A stretch of 64,000 nt of DNA. It comes from Collimonas sp. PA-H2. GTDB taxonomy: Bacteria > Pseudomonadota > Gammaproteobacteria > Burkholderiales > Burkholderiaceae_D. This document shows positions 1 to 8,589 of the stretch, piece after piece. The stretch lies in the NCBI RefSeq assembly GCF_002564105.1, contig NZ_PDBX01000001.1, positions 3,410,001 to 3,474,000 on the forward strand. The letters run 5' to 3'. The notes under the pieces are model-generated. The model saw only the letters and a list, made by a program, of their open reading frames with translations. It made no database searches and had not been told where the DNA came from. How positions within the stretch are numbered: position 1 is the stretch's first letter; each line of letters begins with the position of its first letter. The translations under genes were made by a program, and so were the position numbers.

Positions 1-26
1 TCATTGCAACGCGGCATAATACGGAC

Positions 27-908
27 ATGGAACAACAAATTATTGAAATCGATATTGCCGACTGGCAGATCAGCACGCCCAACTCAGCCTGGATTTCCGC
101 GCTGGAGGCTGGAAAAGTACTGTACTTCCCCCATCTGAGCTTTGCCTTCACCGCCGACGAACAGCGCTTCCTGACGCCGGCAATCCGCGACCCTAAAAGT
201 CGCAACATCAGCCTCGACGCCAACGGCAAACTCAAGGGGGCGCTGGGCGATGCCGCCGACCAGGCCGCGCTGGCCTGCATGATCGGCCGTTTCCGCAGCC
301 AGGCGCAGCAACTGATTCATTCCTTGCTGCCGGCCTATGCCGACACCCGCAGCGAACTGCGCATGGCGCCCACCAGCTACCGGCCGATGCAGGTGGAAAC
401 CCGGGCCCAGTCCTGGCGCGCCGACGACCGTCGCCTGCATGTCGACGCTTTCCCATCGCGCCCGAATTACGGCGAGCGTATCCTGCGCGTGTTCGCCAAT
501 GTCAATCCGGATGGCGTGCCGCGCGTCTGGCGCGTCGGCGAACCGTTCGAAGATGTCGCGCAGCGATTCCTGCCGCGCGTAAAAAGCTATTCGCGCTGGC
601 AGGCGCAGGCGCTGAATGCCCTGCACATCACCAAATCCCTGCGCAGCGAATATGATCATCTGATGCTGCAGCTGCACGACGCCATGAAATCCGATCCGGA
701 CTATCAAAAAAACGGTCCGCAAGTAACACAGCCGTTTGCCGCCGGATCAGTGTGGGTATGTTTTTCCGACCAGACGCCACACGCGGTAATGGCCGGCCAG
801 TACATGATGGAACAAACCTTGCACCTGCCGGCAGCCAAGCAATACGATCCGGGCGCCAGCCCATTGGCGATCCTGCGCCGCCTGACCGGCCGCGTGCTGA
901 CCGAATGA
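27..908 (+). CDS. kdoO: Kdo 3-hydroxylase family protein (Fe(II)/2-oxoglutarate dioxygenase)
   Basis: A 293-residue protein resembling the KdoO family, which hydroxylates C3 of the outer Kdo sugar of lipopolysaccharide inner core using Fe(II), O2 and 2-oxoglutarate. The likely iron triad is visible as H138-x-D140 (in RRLHVDAFPSRP) plus H252 near the C terminus. No signal peptide or membrane segment is seen, fitting a cytosolic or inner-membrane-associated enzyme. Its stop overlaps the start of waaA (ATGA), so the two genes are translationally coupled and act on the same sugar. The ribosome site before the ATG is weak. Family assignment is by motif and context; the exact hydroxylation site is inferred. 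Confidence 0.85.
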   Translation: MEQQIIEIDIADWQISTPNSAWISALEAGKVLYFPHLSFAFTADEQRFLTPAIRDPKSRNISLDANGKLKGALGDAADQAALACMIGRFRSQAQQLIHSLLPAYADTRSELRMAPTSYRPMQVETRAQSWRADDRRLHVDAFPSRPNYGERILRVFANVNPDGVPRVWRVGEPFEDVAQRFLPRVKSYSRWQAQALNALHITKSLRSEYDHLMLQLHDAMKSDPDYQKNGPQVTQPFAAGSVWVCFSDQTPHAVMAGQYMMEQTLHLPAAKQYDPGASPLAILRRLTGRVLTE

Positions 909-2254
909 AGGCTGCATCGGGTTTTGATGCAGGCCGGGCCTGGCGCATCCGTTTGCTGTATTCCGCAGTGTGGTGGCTGGCGATGCCGATGGTATTGCTG
1001 CGCTTGTGGCGGCGTGGCGGCAAGGAACCGGGCTACCGCCAGCATGTGGCAGAGCGTATCGGTTTCTATCCGCCGCTGGCATCGCAATTTGCCGCGCGCA
1101 AATTCATCTGGGTGCATGCAGTGTCTGTGGGTGAGACCCGCGCGGCCGAACCCTTGATCAAGGCCTTGCTCGACGCCTATCCCGAGCATGCGATTCTGCT
1201 GACGCACATGACGGCGACCGGACGAGACACAGGCAGGCAATTGTTCGGGCAGTTGCCGCGTGTGCTGCAATCCTTTCTGCCGTACGACACCGGTTGGATG
1301 GTTGGCCGCTTCCTGCGCCATTTTTCGCCTTGCCTGTGCCTGTTGATGGAAACCGAAGTGTGGCCGAACCTGATCGTCCAGTGCGGACGCTTCAAGGTGC
1401 CGGTGGCGCTGGTCAATGCTCGCCTGTCGGAGCGTTCCCTGCGGCGCGGCAAGCGCTTTGCTACGCTGATGACAGAGGCGGCCAGCGGAATGTCTTGCGT
1501 CGGTGCGCAAACCGATGCAGACGCCGGACGCTTGCGCCAGCTCGGTGGCGGCAATGTGCAGATTACCGGCAACCTGAAATTCGACGTCACGCCGTCGCCG
1601 GATTTGCTGGCGCTTGGCGCTGCGCTGCGGAAGCAGATTGGTCGCCGTTCAGTGCTGCTGTGCGCGAGCACCCGTGAGGGCGAGGAAGAATTGATCCTGG
1701 CGGAACTGTCCAAGCGTTTGCAAGATCCTGCCAACCTCAGTTTGCTGCCGACCGATTTGCTGGTGGTGATCGTGCCGCGCCATCCGCAGCGCTTTGACGA
1801 AGTGGCCGCCATGGCGGCGGCGAAAGGCTTGTCGCCATGGCGCCGCAGCAGTATGGACAAGCAGCCGGTGCCGGCCCACGTCAAGGTATTGGTCGGCGAT
1901 TCGATGGGCGAGATGTTCGCTTATTACGCCATGTGCGATGTGGCTTTCGTCGGCGGCAGCCTGCTACCGATGGGCGGACAAAATCTGATCGAAGCTTTCG
2001 CGGTCGGCAAGCCGGTATTGATCGGTCCGCATACTTTCAATTTTTCCGATATCACCGAACAAGCGATCGCTGCCGGCGCGGCGCAACGAGTGAGCGACGT
2101 CGACAATATGTTGGATGCAGCCTTTCATCTGTTGCAGAACGATTTGCAACGGTTAGCGATGGGTGAGCATGCCGTCCAGTTCGCGCGACAACATCGCGGG
2201 GCAACTGCGCGCACCGTGGCGTTGCTGACGCCATTTATCAGGGGTAACTACTGA
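905..2254 (+). CDS. waaA: 3-deoxy-D-manno-octulosonic acid (Kdo) transferase
   Basis: 449 residues, normal length for WaaA/KdtA, the inner-membrane glycosyltransferase that adds Kdo from CMP-Kdo to lipid A precursor. An N-terminal hydrophobic segment (about residues 15-32, SAVWWLAMPMVLL) anchors it. The Kdo-transferase signatures HAVSVGE, THMTATG, ETEVWPN and the C-terminal FVGGSLLPMGGQNLIE are all present. The frame is open further upstream, but the ATG at 905 overlapping the kdoO stop is chosen because it gives the family N terminus. In many Burkholderiales waaA follows tolC; here tolC is about 15 kb away on the other strand. A piece of its 3' end is duplicated at 8438-8481. Confidence 0.96.
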   Translation: MKAASGFDAGRAWRIRLLYSAVWWLAMPMVLLRLWRRGGKEPGYRQHVAERIGFYPPLASQFAARKFIWVHAVSVGETRAAEPLIKALLDAYPEHAILLTHMTATGRDTGRQLFGQLPRVLQSFLPYDTGWMVGRFLRHFSPCLCLLMETEVWPNLIVQCGRFKVPVALVNARLSERSLRRGKRFATLMTEAASGMSCVGAQTDADAGRLRQLGGGNVQITGNLKFDVTPSPDLLALGAALRKQIGRRSVLLCASTREGEEELILAELSKRLQDPANLSLLPTDLLVVIVPRHPQRFDEVAAMAAAKGLSPWRRSSMDKQPVPAHVKVLVGDSMGEMFAYYAMCDVAFVGGSLLPMGGQNLIEAFAVGKPVLIGPHTFNFSDITEQAIAAGAAQRVSDVDNMLDAAFHLLQNDLQRLAMGEHAVQFARQHRGATARTVALLTPFIRGNY

Positions 2255-2256
2255 AC

Positions 2257-3045
2257 ATGCATGCAACTGTAATAGCCATCAAAGTGCTGAGCAGCTTGCT
2301 GCTGCTACCTGCCAATCTGATCTTGCTGTGCATTGCGGGTCTGTTTTTGCGGCGCTCTCACCCTAGCGTTGGAGCGGTGCTCAGCCTGGCATCATTGCTG
2401 ACGCTGCTTGTGCTCAGCAGCGAAATGGGATCCTTGTTGCTGGTCGGCCCGCTTGAGCGGCGAGTGCCGGCGCTGGAAATGACTTCAGAGGGCGGTGCGC
2501 AGGCAATTGTCATATTGGGAGGTGGCCGCCTGGGTAATGCCCCTGAATACCAGGGTGAGGATGTGCCAAGCTATCGGACTCTGGCGCGCCTGGCGTACGG
2601 CGCCAGGTTACAGCGCCGGACCGGTCTGCCGGTATTGGTGTCCGGCGGCATGCCGGATGGTTCCCGCGTATCGGAAGCGGTAGTGATGGCGGCTAGCCTG
2701 CAGGATGATTTCGGGGTGCCGGTAAAATGGCGCGAAGAAGCATCTGACGACACTGCGCAAAATGCGAAATTCTCGGCAGACATTCTGCGCCAGGCTGGTG
2801 TCAGGAAAATCCTGCTGGTGACGGATGCCATGCATATGTCGCGCGCGCAAATGATGTTTGCGCAGGCTGGGCTGGATGTAGTGATTGCACCGACCGTATT
2901 TTTCAGTCACGACCGTCTTACCCTGCTGAGTTTTCTGCCATCGGGCGAGGGCTTGCGCCGTAGCGATTACGCCTTGCATGAGTGGCTGGGGATCTTGTGG
3001 TTCAAAATCCTCTCAGGCCAGTCACAGCAAGCTGGCGATCGTTAG
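2257..3045 (+). CDS. YdcF/ElyC family membrane protein (DUF218)
   Basis: 262 residues. Two hydrophobic segments at about 8-28 and 38-60 are followed by a periplasmic DUF218 domain (residues about 80-245) with the family blocks AIVILGGG, VSGG, SDDTAQNA and LLVTDAMHMSRA. ElyC/SanA/YdcF relatives affect envelope integrity and undecaprenyl-linked glycan metabolism; the biochemical activity is poorly defined. It starts 2 bases after the waaA stop, so it is co-transcribed with the LPS genes. The last 89 bases before its end recur, about 93% identical, at 8482-8570, where the reading frame continues to a longer C terminus. Confidence 0.85.
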   Translation: MHATVIAIKVLSSLLLLPANLILLCIAGLFLRRSHPSVGAVLSLASLLTLLVLSSEMGSLLLVGPLERRVPALEMTSEGGAQAIVILGGGRLGNAPEYQGEDVPSYRTLARLAYGARLQRRTGLPVLVSGGMPDGSRVSEAVVMAASLQDDFGVPVKWREEASDDTAQNAKFSADILRQAGVRKILLVTDAMHMSRAQMMFAQAGLDVVIAPTVFFSHDRLTLLSFLPSGEGLRRSDYALHEWLGILWFKILSGQSQQAGDR

Positions 3046-3118
3046 CTGATCAGGGTTTGAACGTAGCAAATGAAATCAACAATGTGCTGAACAACTCAGC
3101 GTAGCAATGCTCTCCTAA

Positions 3119-4132
3119 TTAGGCCGTACGGACTTGCTCAAGAGCCTTGCGAAAATGACGGACTTTTTCTTCTGTGTCAGAAAGAATGTCGTGGGTTTCC
3201 AAGGCAGAAGGAGAAACGCGGCGACAAATATCGTGGTCTTCGTTAAAGACTTGCCGGTTGACCTTTGCGGTCGACTCAAAAAATGCCGTAGTGGCGGACG
3301 AACTGGCCGCCGGGGTTGGTACTGTCAACAGGCGGCTTGCAAAATGAGTGTGACCAGCTTGTGCCGACGGGAAAAAATTCTGCAAAGAATATGAGTACCC
3401 AAATGTTGAAGAGAGCATCGCATAGGGGAAAATATAAAGACTTAGATAACCTTCATATTGGAAATCGATCGAAAACAGCCGACGCATTGCCTTTAATCGT
3501 TTAGCCAGTCGCTCATCCCCGACCTCTGCACGCCATTCTGAATTGAGGCCATAGAACTTGTTTTCGCCATCTTGCAATTTCAAGACGCCCAGTGAATCCG
3601 TATGAATAAGATCGATATGGTAGGGCTCCAAGGCATTTTCAAGCGCTATGCGCCAATTGCACTCGAAATCATACTGATTCAGGTCGGCACGACCGCAAAT
3701 ATTAAACGAAATGTCTTCCAAGGTTGTCGATGTATTACCTAGCTGCTCGACCAGAGACATGCATGGCTCGATTGCAAAAAAAAGGAAATCGCCGCACCAG
3801 TCAACTTGAAACTTGTTCAATCGTGCACGCGTCAGATCACATGGCTTGAAGCGTTCTGGATTTGGAATACGTACCTCGCCATTACGATAGCTCCAGCCGT
3901 GATAAGGGCAATAAGCTGGTGCGTTGCCGGCCGGCTCGATAAAAAAGCGCGTTCCGCGATGTGGACAAAGATTGTCGAACACGATCATGTCATCGGCATC
4001 GTTAAATAAAACAATGTCGCCATGCGCCCACTTTAGAACAAGAAAATCGTTGCTCGCAGGGAGCTCTGTCCGGTGAGCAATCATGTGCCAATAGTGACGA
4101 GATAATTTATCCTCAAGCACGACTTTCTCCAT
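3119..4132 (-). CDS. Rieske [2Fe-2S] oxygenase, aromatic-ring-hydroxylating dioxygenase-like
   Basis: 337 residues. The N-terminal Rieske domain has C56-x-H58 (CPHRG) and C75-x2-H78 (CPYHGW). The C-terminal domain has the mononuclear iron site H172 and H177 (EPYHIDLIHTDS), with an acidic third ligand probably in NEDHD (298-301). This is the layout of Rieske oxygenase alpha subunits and of Rieske-type N-oxygenases or desaturases acting on small molecules. No reductase or ferredoxin partner gene is adjacent. It is the last gene of the leftward acyl-modification cassette, about 100 bases downstream of the PglD-like gene. The substrate is unknown; a modification of the acyl group or sugar made by the cassette is inferred. 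Confidence 0.85.
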   Translation of the reverse strand: MEKVVLEDKLSRHYWHMIAHRTELPASNDFLVLKWAHGDIVLFNDADDMIVFDNLCPHRGTRFFIEPAGNAPAYCPYHGWSYRNGEVRIPNPERFKPCDLTRARLNKFQVDWCGDFLFFAIEPCMSLVEQLGNTSTTLEDISFNICGRADLNQYDFECNWRIALENALEPYHIDLIHTDSLGVLKLQDGENKFYGLNSEWRAEVGDERLAKRLKAMRRLFSIDFQYEGYLSLYIFPYAMLSSTFGYSYSLQNFFPSAQAGHTHFASRLLTVPTPAASSSATTAFFESTAKVNRQVFNEDHDICRRVSPSALETHDILSDTEEKVRHFRKALEQVRTA

Positions 4133-4235
4133 GACCTGAATTCTGCCCAGATATTTCAGTCAACGACAATAGTTTGCAACGCTGCGGGGATGGCATCCGA
4201 TAGTTCCACATAAAATATATTACAAAATACGACGA

Positions 4236-4868
4236 TTACATCCGTTTGGAAGGCTGGGAATAGAGGGTCATGCCGTCGGGCACACCACGGATTGCAGTTG
4301 CCCCGGCGCCGATCATGCAGCCCGCGCCAACTTTGACCTTGGGCAAGACACGCGCTCCTGAACCCAGCAGGCAGCCATCGCCGACCTTGGCAAAACCCAT
4401 TACATCAACATGAGCGCTCAATGTGCTGAAAGTGCCTATCTGTGCATCGTGGCCGATCGAACTCAACACGTTCACGGTAACGAAGTCCGACACTGTAGCG
4501 TCGGCGGAGACCACGGACAAAGGGCAAAGTATGACACCCGTGCCCAGTTTGGCGCTGCTAGCCACCACTGCCGTCGGATGGATGATCGTCGCAAACTTGC
4601 CGCCTCGGGCAATGAGCGCGGACGTCAGCTCTTGCTTGGCCTTGGGACTACCCACCGCAAGCACAAGCTCGACATCAGCCGGGGGCTGGTAGTCCGCGGT
4701 TGACCCAAGGTACGGCACGTCGTAGTCGAAACCCTCCAGGCATGACGGGCTGTGGTCAATGATGCCAACGATTTCGCCTTGCGCCGGTCCGGTCGCGATC
4801 TGGCGAATCCATGAAATTACTTCGCGGGCGAAACCGCCGCCGCAGACTATGACGTATTTCTTCATCAT
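4236..4868 (-). CDS. PglD/NeuD-like sugar O/N-acyltransferase (left-handed beta helix)
   Basis: 210 residues. The N-terminal Rossmann-like PglD_N domain begins VIVCGGGFAREV and is followed by hexapeptide repeats of a left-handed beta helix. The catalytic His is H140 in SSIGHDAQIG. Such enzymes move an acetyl group, or a larger acyl group from CoA or ACP, onto an amino or hydroxyl group of a nucleotide sugar. The start overlaps the end of the SDR gene by 4 bases, so the genes are coupled. With KAS III, ACP and SDR upstream, the acyl donor may be a custom 3-hydroxyacyl-ACP rather than acetyl-CoA; that is inference. No aminotransferase or sugar-nucleotide gene is present nearby. Confidence 0.85.
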   Translation of the reverse strand: MMKKYVIVCGGGFAREVISWIRQIATGPAQGEIVGIIDHSPSCLEGFDYDVPYLGSTADYQPPADVELVLAVGSPKAKQELTSALIARGGKFATIIHPTAVVASSAKLGTGVILCPLSVVSADATVSDFVTVNVLSSIGHDAQIGTFSTLSAHVDVMGFAKVGDGCLLGSGARVLPKVKVGAGCMIGAGATAIRGVPDGMTLYSQPSKRM

Positions 4869-5632
4869 CTCACCGAATAGCCACCGTCCACCACCATGGT
4901 ACTGCCTGTGATCCAGGTGCTTCCGGAGGAAAGCAGAAACATCGCCGCAGACACGATATCGTCAGGGCTACCGAAACCCAGCAAATGCTTGGATTCATAA
5001 TTTTCCATCGCGCTATCCGGCAGGGCCTTAGACATGCGCTCATGCATCTCCGTGGTGACTCCACCGCTGGCGATGCTGTTCACACGAATCCGGCGCGGCG
5101 CAAATTCGACTGCCAGCGAACGGACCATTCCATCAATTGCAGCCTTGGACGACGAGTACGCCGTCATGCCAGTCTGGCCGCGCAGTCCGGCAGCGGAAGA
5201 CATCAGCACGAAAGAACCGCCCTCATCTCGTATGACGCCTCGAAACGAAAGCGCGCGCGCTATGCCAAATGCGGAGAAAACGCTAGCAGCAAAGATCTTG
5301 TCAATGTTTGCGCGCTTGGTCATCTTGATAGCCAGGTTCAGTTCCAGCCCGGCGCCGTGAAACACGCCATCAATCCCGCCTGCTTGCAGTGCCGTGTCCT
5401 TGACCACGGTAGCCACGGCGTCGGCGTCGGCAAAATCGGCAATCATGACTTGGTGATCAGCCGAAGGGGCCAGCAATGCAATCGTCTCACGGGTACGCAC
5501 TTCATCCCGGCCCATTGCAATAATCGATGCGCCGCATGCCGCGAGGCCGATAGCCGTAGCCTTGCCGATGCCGGAGGAAGCGCCGGTCACCAGATATTTT
5601 TTGCCTGCGAAAGCTTGTGAATCAAATATCAT
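4865..5632 (-). CDS. Short-chain dehydrogenase/reductase, 3-ketoacyl reductase-like
   Basis: 255 residues from the chosen ATG at 5632; an ATG five codons upstream (5647) is possible but lacks a ribosome site, while GGA precedes 5632. Classical SDR features: cofactor motif TGASSGIG near residues 16-23, Ser in LMSSAAG, and the Y-x3-K pair in AYSSSKAA (about Y160, K164). The C-terminal VDGGYSVR ending is typical of FabG-like enzymes. It overlaps the preceding KAS III gene and the following acyltransferase gene. Best guess: NAD(P)H reduction of a 3-ketoacyl-ACP made by the neighbouring KAS III enzymes, giving a 3-hydroxyacyl group. Confidence 0.85.
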   Translation of the reverse strand: MIFDSQAFAGKKYLVTGASSGIGKATAIGLAACGASIIAMGRDEVRTRETIALLAPSADHQVMIADFADADAVATVVKDTALQAGGIDGVFHGAGLELNLAIKMTKRANIDKIFAASVFSAFGIARALSFRGVIRDEGGSFVLMSSAAGLRGQTGMTAYSSSKAAIDGMVRSLAVEFAPRRIRVNSIASGGVTTEMHERMSKALPDSAMENYESKHLLGFGSPDDIVSAAMFLLSSGSTWITGSTMVVDGGYSVR

Positions 5633-6680
5633 AGAATTCCGTTTCATTGCAAACCAGCGACTCTATCTTCAACAGCGCTGAACCCCAGGAATAACCGACG
5701 CCAAAACCAGCCATCAGCAATGTGGTTGGCGTTTTGAGCCGTTCTTGCAGACTTGTTGTCAGCAATAGCGGGATCGATGCACTACTGGTGTTTCCGTATT
5801 TCCCGATATTGACATGGAATTTTTCTGGCGGGATCTTGGACTTGCGCGCCAGATGCTTGAGCATGAATTCGTTGGCCTGATGATACAGAAAGCCATCCAC
5901 GCTATCGACGGTATGTCCGGCAAACTCAAGAGTGTTTGCCACCAGGCCGGGTACGGATTTCAGCGTGAAATTAAAAATTTCGCCGCCATCCATATAGAGG
6001 CAGCCAAGGTCTCGTCCTTCGAGGCGGGCATCTTGCCTATCAGGTGCCCGAGCTCCGCCTTGTGGAATGATCAGGTTGCGGGCGCCCTTGCCGTCCGTGC
6101 CGACGACGAAATGCGCCGGCGCAGCAGCTTCATCATATTCCAGAGCTGTCGCCGTACCTGCATCGCCAAACAGCATCGCTGTCGCCCGGTCGCTGGGATC
6201 CACGGTCTTGCTGATGGTATCACCGGCTAATAGTAGAACCCGTCGCGCACCGCCCTGCACCAACGTGGAAGCAAGCCATAAGCCGTAGGTATAGCCAGAG
6301 CATCCGAGGTTAACATCGAATGCCGCGCATGTATTGCCAAGCTCCAGCCGGCCTTGCAAGGCGCAGGCAGTTGCGGGTAAGCGATAATCCGGTGTCTGGG
6401 ACACGAAAATGAGGGCGTCAACGGAAGTCTTGTCCCAGCCCAGGCGACCCAGTAGCGTTTGTGCGGCTTGAAAGCACAAATCAGAAGTCGTTACTCCGTC
6501 CTCCACGCAGTACCGGGTCTGCACACCGATCATCTTAACGACATCGTGCACCGAATCCGCGCCAAAGCGTTCTACGAAACCTTGGTTGTCGATTTCATGC
6601 CGGGGTAACACCGTCACAACACCGCGCATCGCGACTCGTTCGAGTCGATATGCACTACCAAAGTCAAGACTTGTTTTCAT
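5622..6680 (-). CDS. 3-oxoacyl-ACP synthase III family protein (second KAS III of the cassette)
   Basis: 352 residues with the complete KAS III triad: C127 (NLGCSGYTYG), H267 (YHQANEF) and N297 (KYGNTSSAS). KAS III enzymes condense an acyl-CoA starter with malonyl-ACP, or in specialised relatives make esters or amides. Compared with the other KAS III here it has about 16 extra N-terminal residues and is clearly divergent, so this is not a recent duplicate. It overlaps the ACP gene by 4 bases, indicating coupled translation with its likely partner. A housekeeping role is unlikely, since FabH normally sits with fabD/fabG/acpP. Confidence 0.88.
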   Translation of the reverse strand: MKTSLDFGSAYRLERVAMRGVVTVLPRHEIDNQGFVERFGADSVHDVVKMIGVQTRYCVEDGVTTSDLCFQAAQTLLGRLGWDKTSVDALIFVSQTPDYRLPATACALQGRLELGNTCAAFDVNLGCSGYTYGLWLASTLVQGGARRVLLLAGDTISKTVDPSDRATAMLFGDAGTATALEYDEAAAPAHFVVGTDGKGARNLIIPQGGARAPDRQDARLEGRDLGCLYMDGGEIFNFTLKSVPGLVANTLEFAGHTVDSVDGFLYHQANEFMLKHLARKSKIPPEKFHVNIGKYGNTSSASIPLLLTTSLQERLKTPTTLLMAGFGVGYSWGSALLKIESLVCNETEFYDI

Positions 6681-6898
6681 GCATTTGCCTGAGTGATAAG
6701 CGACTCGATGTCGGCTACTGTTTCACACTTGCCGAGCGCTGCTCCGTCCAGTGTCACATTGTAGAGCTCATCGACAATCGCAATTGTCGAAATAATCGCG
6801 AGGGAATCCCACACATGCTCGACCAATGACAGCTGAGGGCCGACCGTCGCACGATCAACTTCAAGGATGTCCGCCAATTCAGAATATAACTTTTCCAT
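6677..6898 (-). CDS. Acyl carrier protein
   Basis: 73 residues with the phosphopantetheine attachment Ser at S32 in VWDSLAII, matching the DSL motif. It is acidic and helical as expected, but diverged from AcpP (short, with Cys near residue 58). It lies between two KAS III genes and overlaps the downstream one by 4 bases. A dedicated ACP suggests the cassette keeps its acyl intermediates apart from primary fatty acid synthesis. It probably carries the short 3-keto/3-hydroxyacyl chain for the PglD-like transferase; this is inferred from context. Confidence 0.9.
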   Translation of the reverse strand: MEKLYSELADILEVDRATVGPQLSLVEHVWDSLAIISTIAIVDELYNVTLDGAALGKCETVADIESLITQANA

Positions 6899-6922
6899 TT
6901 ACCAACCTATCTAAGAGTCAAT

Positions 6923-7933
6923 CTAATAATCAATTATTGTTCCTGCCCAAGACAGGCCCACACCAAATCCTACGACCATCACTTTGCGTTTCTTGTCGCT
7001 CGAAGTACTCAGCGAACTCAACGCTATTGGAATGGTTGACGATACGGTATTGCCTGAATAGCGCATATGCACCACGAATTTTTCAACCGGGATTTGACAT
7101 TTCTTGCGCAGGGCCTCAAGAATAAACGAATTTGCCTGGTGGAACACCACGTGATCAATATCATCAATCGTGAGGTTCGCCTTATCCAGCAGACTTGCCA
7201 CCAGATTCGGGACCACTTTGAGTGTAAAAGTCATCACGGCCGCGCCATCCATGAACAGATGATCATCCGATCTCGTGTTGCCCGAGTTATCCGAATACTC
7301 TTGTGCGGGCGTCAAAATGCGCGGCAATCGTGCGCCGCCAGTCTTTACTATAAGGTCTTTTGCGCCAGCGCCGTTGGTGCCGAAAATGAACGGACCGATC
7401 TCACTTGTTTCCGACGAATGCCGCTCTATCAGGGTAGCGGCAGCGCCGTCCCCAAAAATTGTTCTCACGCTTTTATCCAGCGGATGAATGAACTTCGTAT
7501 AAGTATCCGCCGTGAGCAGCAATACACGCTTTATGGTGCCGGCTTCAATCAGCCCTTTGGCCAGCGACAAGCCATACACGAACCCCGAACAGCCCAGGTT
7601 GAAATCCATTGCGCCAATATCGTTGCGCAAACCGAGCCGCTCTTGCAAAATGCACGCCGTGGTCGGCAGAATGTGGTCTGGCGCCTGTGTACACAACAAA
7701 ACAAAGTCGATGCTGGAGCGATCAATGTCATGCGACAAAAATAGCGACTCGGCTGCGTGAAACGCAAGGTCGGCTGCAGTTTCGTCTGGTGCCGATATGC
7801 GGCGCTCGGAAATTCCCGTTTTGCTGTATATTTTTTCCGCAGTCCATTCGGGAAACAGTGTCGCCAATTCCTCATTGCTGACAACGGAATCTGGTAGATA
7901 AGGCGTAATAGCGACAACTCTAGCTCTATTCAT
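6923..7933 (-). CDS. 3-oxoacyl-ACP synthase III family protein (first gene of cassette)
   Basis: 336 residues from the ATG at 7933, preceded by GAAGG about 11 bases upstream; the frame is open to 8011 but the extra residues do not look like KAS III. Triad: C115 (NLGCSGFVYG), H265 (VVFHQANSF) and N295 (RYSGNTVSS). It heads the leftward operon KAS III, ACP, KAS III, SDR, acyltransferase, Rieske. Two KAS III enzymes with one ACP could mean two rounds of condensation, or one condensing and one acyl-transferring enzyme. Codon use is more AT-rich than in the flanking LPS and efflux genes. Confidence 0.9.
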   Translation of the reverse strand: MNRARVVAITPYLPDSVVSNEELATLFPEWTAEKIYSKTGISERRISAPDETAADLAFHAAESLFLSHDIDRSSIDFVLLCTQAPDHILPTTACILQERLGLRNDIGAMDFNLGCSGFVYGLSLAKGLIEAGTIKRVLLLTADTYTKFIHPLDKSVRTIFGDGAAATLIERHSSETSEIGPFIFGTNGAGAKDLIVKTGGARLPRILTPAQEYSDNSGNTRSDDHLFMDGAAVMTFTLKVVPNLVASLLDKANLTIDDIDHVVFHQANSFILEALRKKCQIPVEKFVVHMRYSGNTVSSTIPIALSSLSTSSDKKRKVMVVGFGVGLSWAGTIIDY

Positions 7934-8250
7934 TATAATTAACACCTTCGGAATATGGCAGCACCTACCAGGGGCCGTGCTACTCTGCAGGGCGTTTGTT
8001 ATTAAGTGCAATAGGCCACTATTTTAACCGATTTCACAAGCTCATTATAAAACTCCCCTATTTGATTGCTTAATTTTCATCTATTTAGCATTGTCAAAAT
8101 AAAACTTTATTCTGCCCTGATTCCGCAACTAAAGTGTTGCTTTCGATGCCCTGGCACGGAACAGTGGAGTTTGCAATTTGACTGCTACGGGAGACCTATC
8201 CCCCCATGGCCCCGCGTTCCATACTGTTAATCTAGCCCATGTTGGTGAAT
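7934..8250. other. AT-rich upstream region of the acyl cassette
   Basis: About 315 bases with no convincing gene, and markedly more AT-rich than the surroundings. It should hold the promoter of the leftward cassette. A TATAAT-like hexamer on the minus strand (8044-8049) and a TTGACA on the minus strand (8092-8097) are present but too far apart (42 bases) to be one promoter. A rightward frame from 8178 (TTG start) shows no recognisable protein. Confidence 0.4.
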
Positions 8251-8436
8251 TAGCGCTTAAGTCGAATCCTGTGCAAATTCACTTTGTACCCATCGCGGTA
8301 TCTGTTTCCAGTCAGACGTCTAGAAAATTCGCGCCTCAAAATGGCGATGCTTTCGGACGTACTAGACGTAGATTCCCATAACTGGAAAGCAGGGGTTGAT
8401 CAAGTGATCGATCAATTGCTTAGATTGGGAACCTAG
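8251..8436 (+). pseudogene. 3' remnant of an unidentified gene
   Basis: An open frame of 61 codons without a plausible start ends at the TAG at 8434-8436. The protein reads naturally toward its end (MAMLSDVLDVDSHNWKAGVD then QVIDQLLRLGT) and looks like the C terminus of a real protein, but I cannot name the family. It stops one base before the waaA-like scar begins. It probably came with the inserted cassette and was truncated at its 5' side. Confidence 0.4.
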
Positions 8437-8589
8437 AATCGCGGGGCAACTGCGCGCACCTTGGCGTTGCTGACGCCATTTGGCTTGCGCCGTAGCGATT
8501 ACGCCTTGCATGAATGGCTGGGCATCTTGTGGTTCAAGATTCGCTCAGGCCAGTCACGGCAAGCTGGCGAGGTAGTGGCGGCCAGCTGA
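8437..8589 (+). pseudogene. Scar: fused 3' ends of waaA and ydcF (degenerate second copy)
   Basis: Bases 8438-8481 match waaA 2193-2236 with one mismatch; 8482-8570 then match ydcF 2950-3038 with six mismatches. The 713 bases between the two segments in the intact locus are missing. The junction keeps both reading frames in phase, and the fused frame runs on to a TGA at 8587-8589 with a C terminus (GEVVAAS) different from that of the intact ydcF. No start codon is present because a TAG lies directly upstream. This is most simply the resident locus left behind when a cassette carrying its own waaA-ydcF end was inserted. Confidence 0.85.

Noticed and set aside
8178..8381. 67-codon rightward frame in the cassette upstream region
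   Set aside because: TTG start, no ribosome site, no similarity; another frame in the same stretch (8251-8436) looks more coding.
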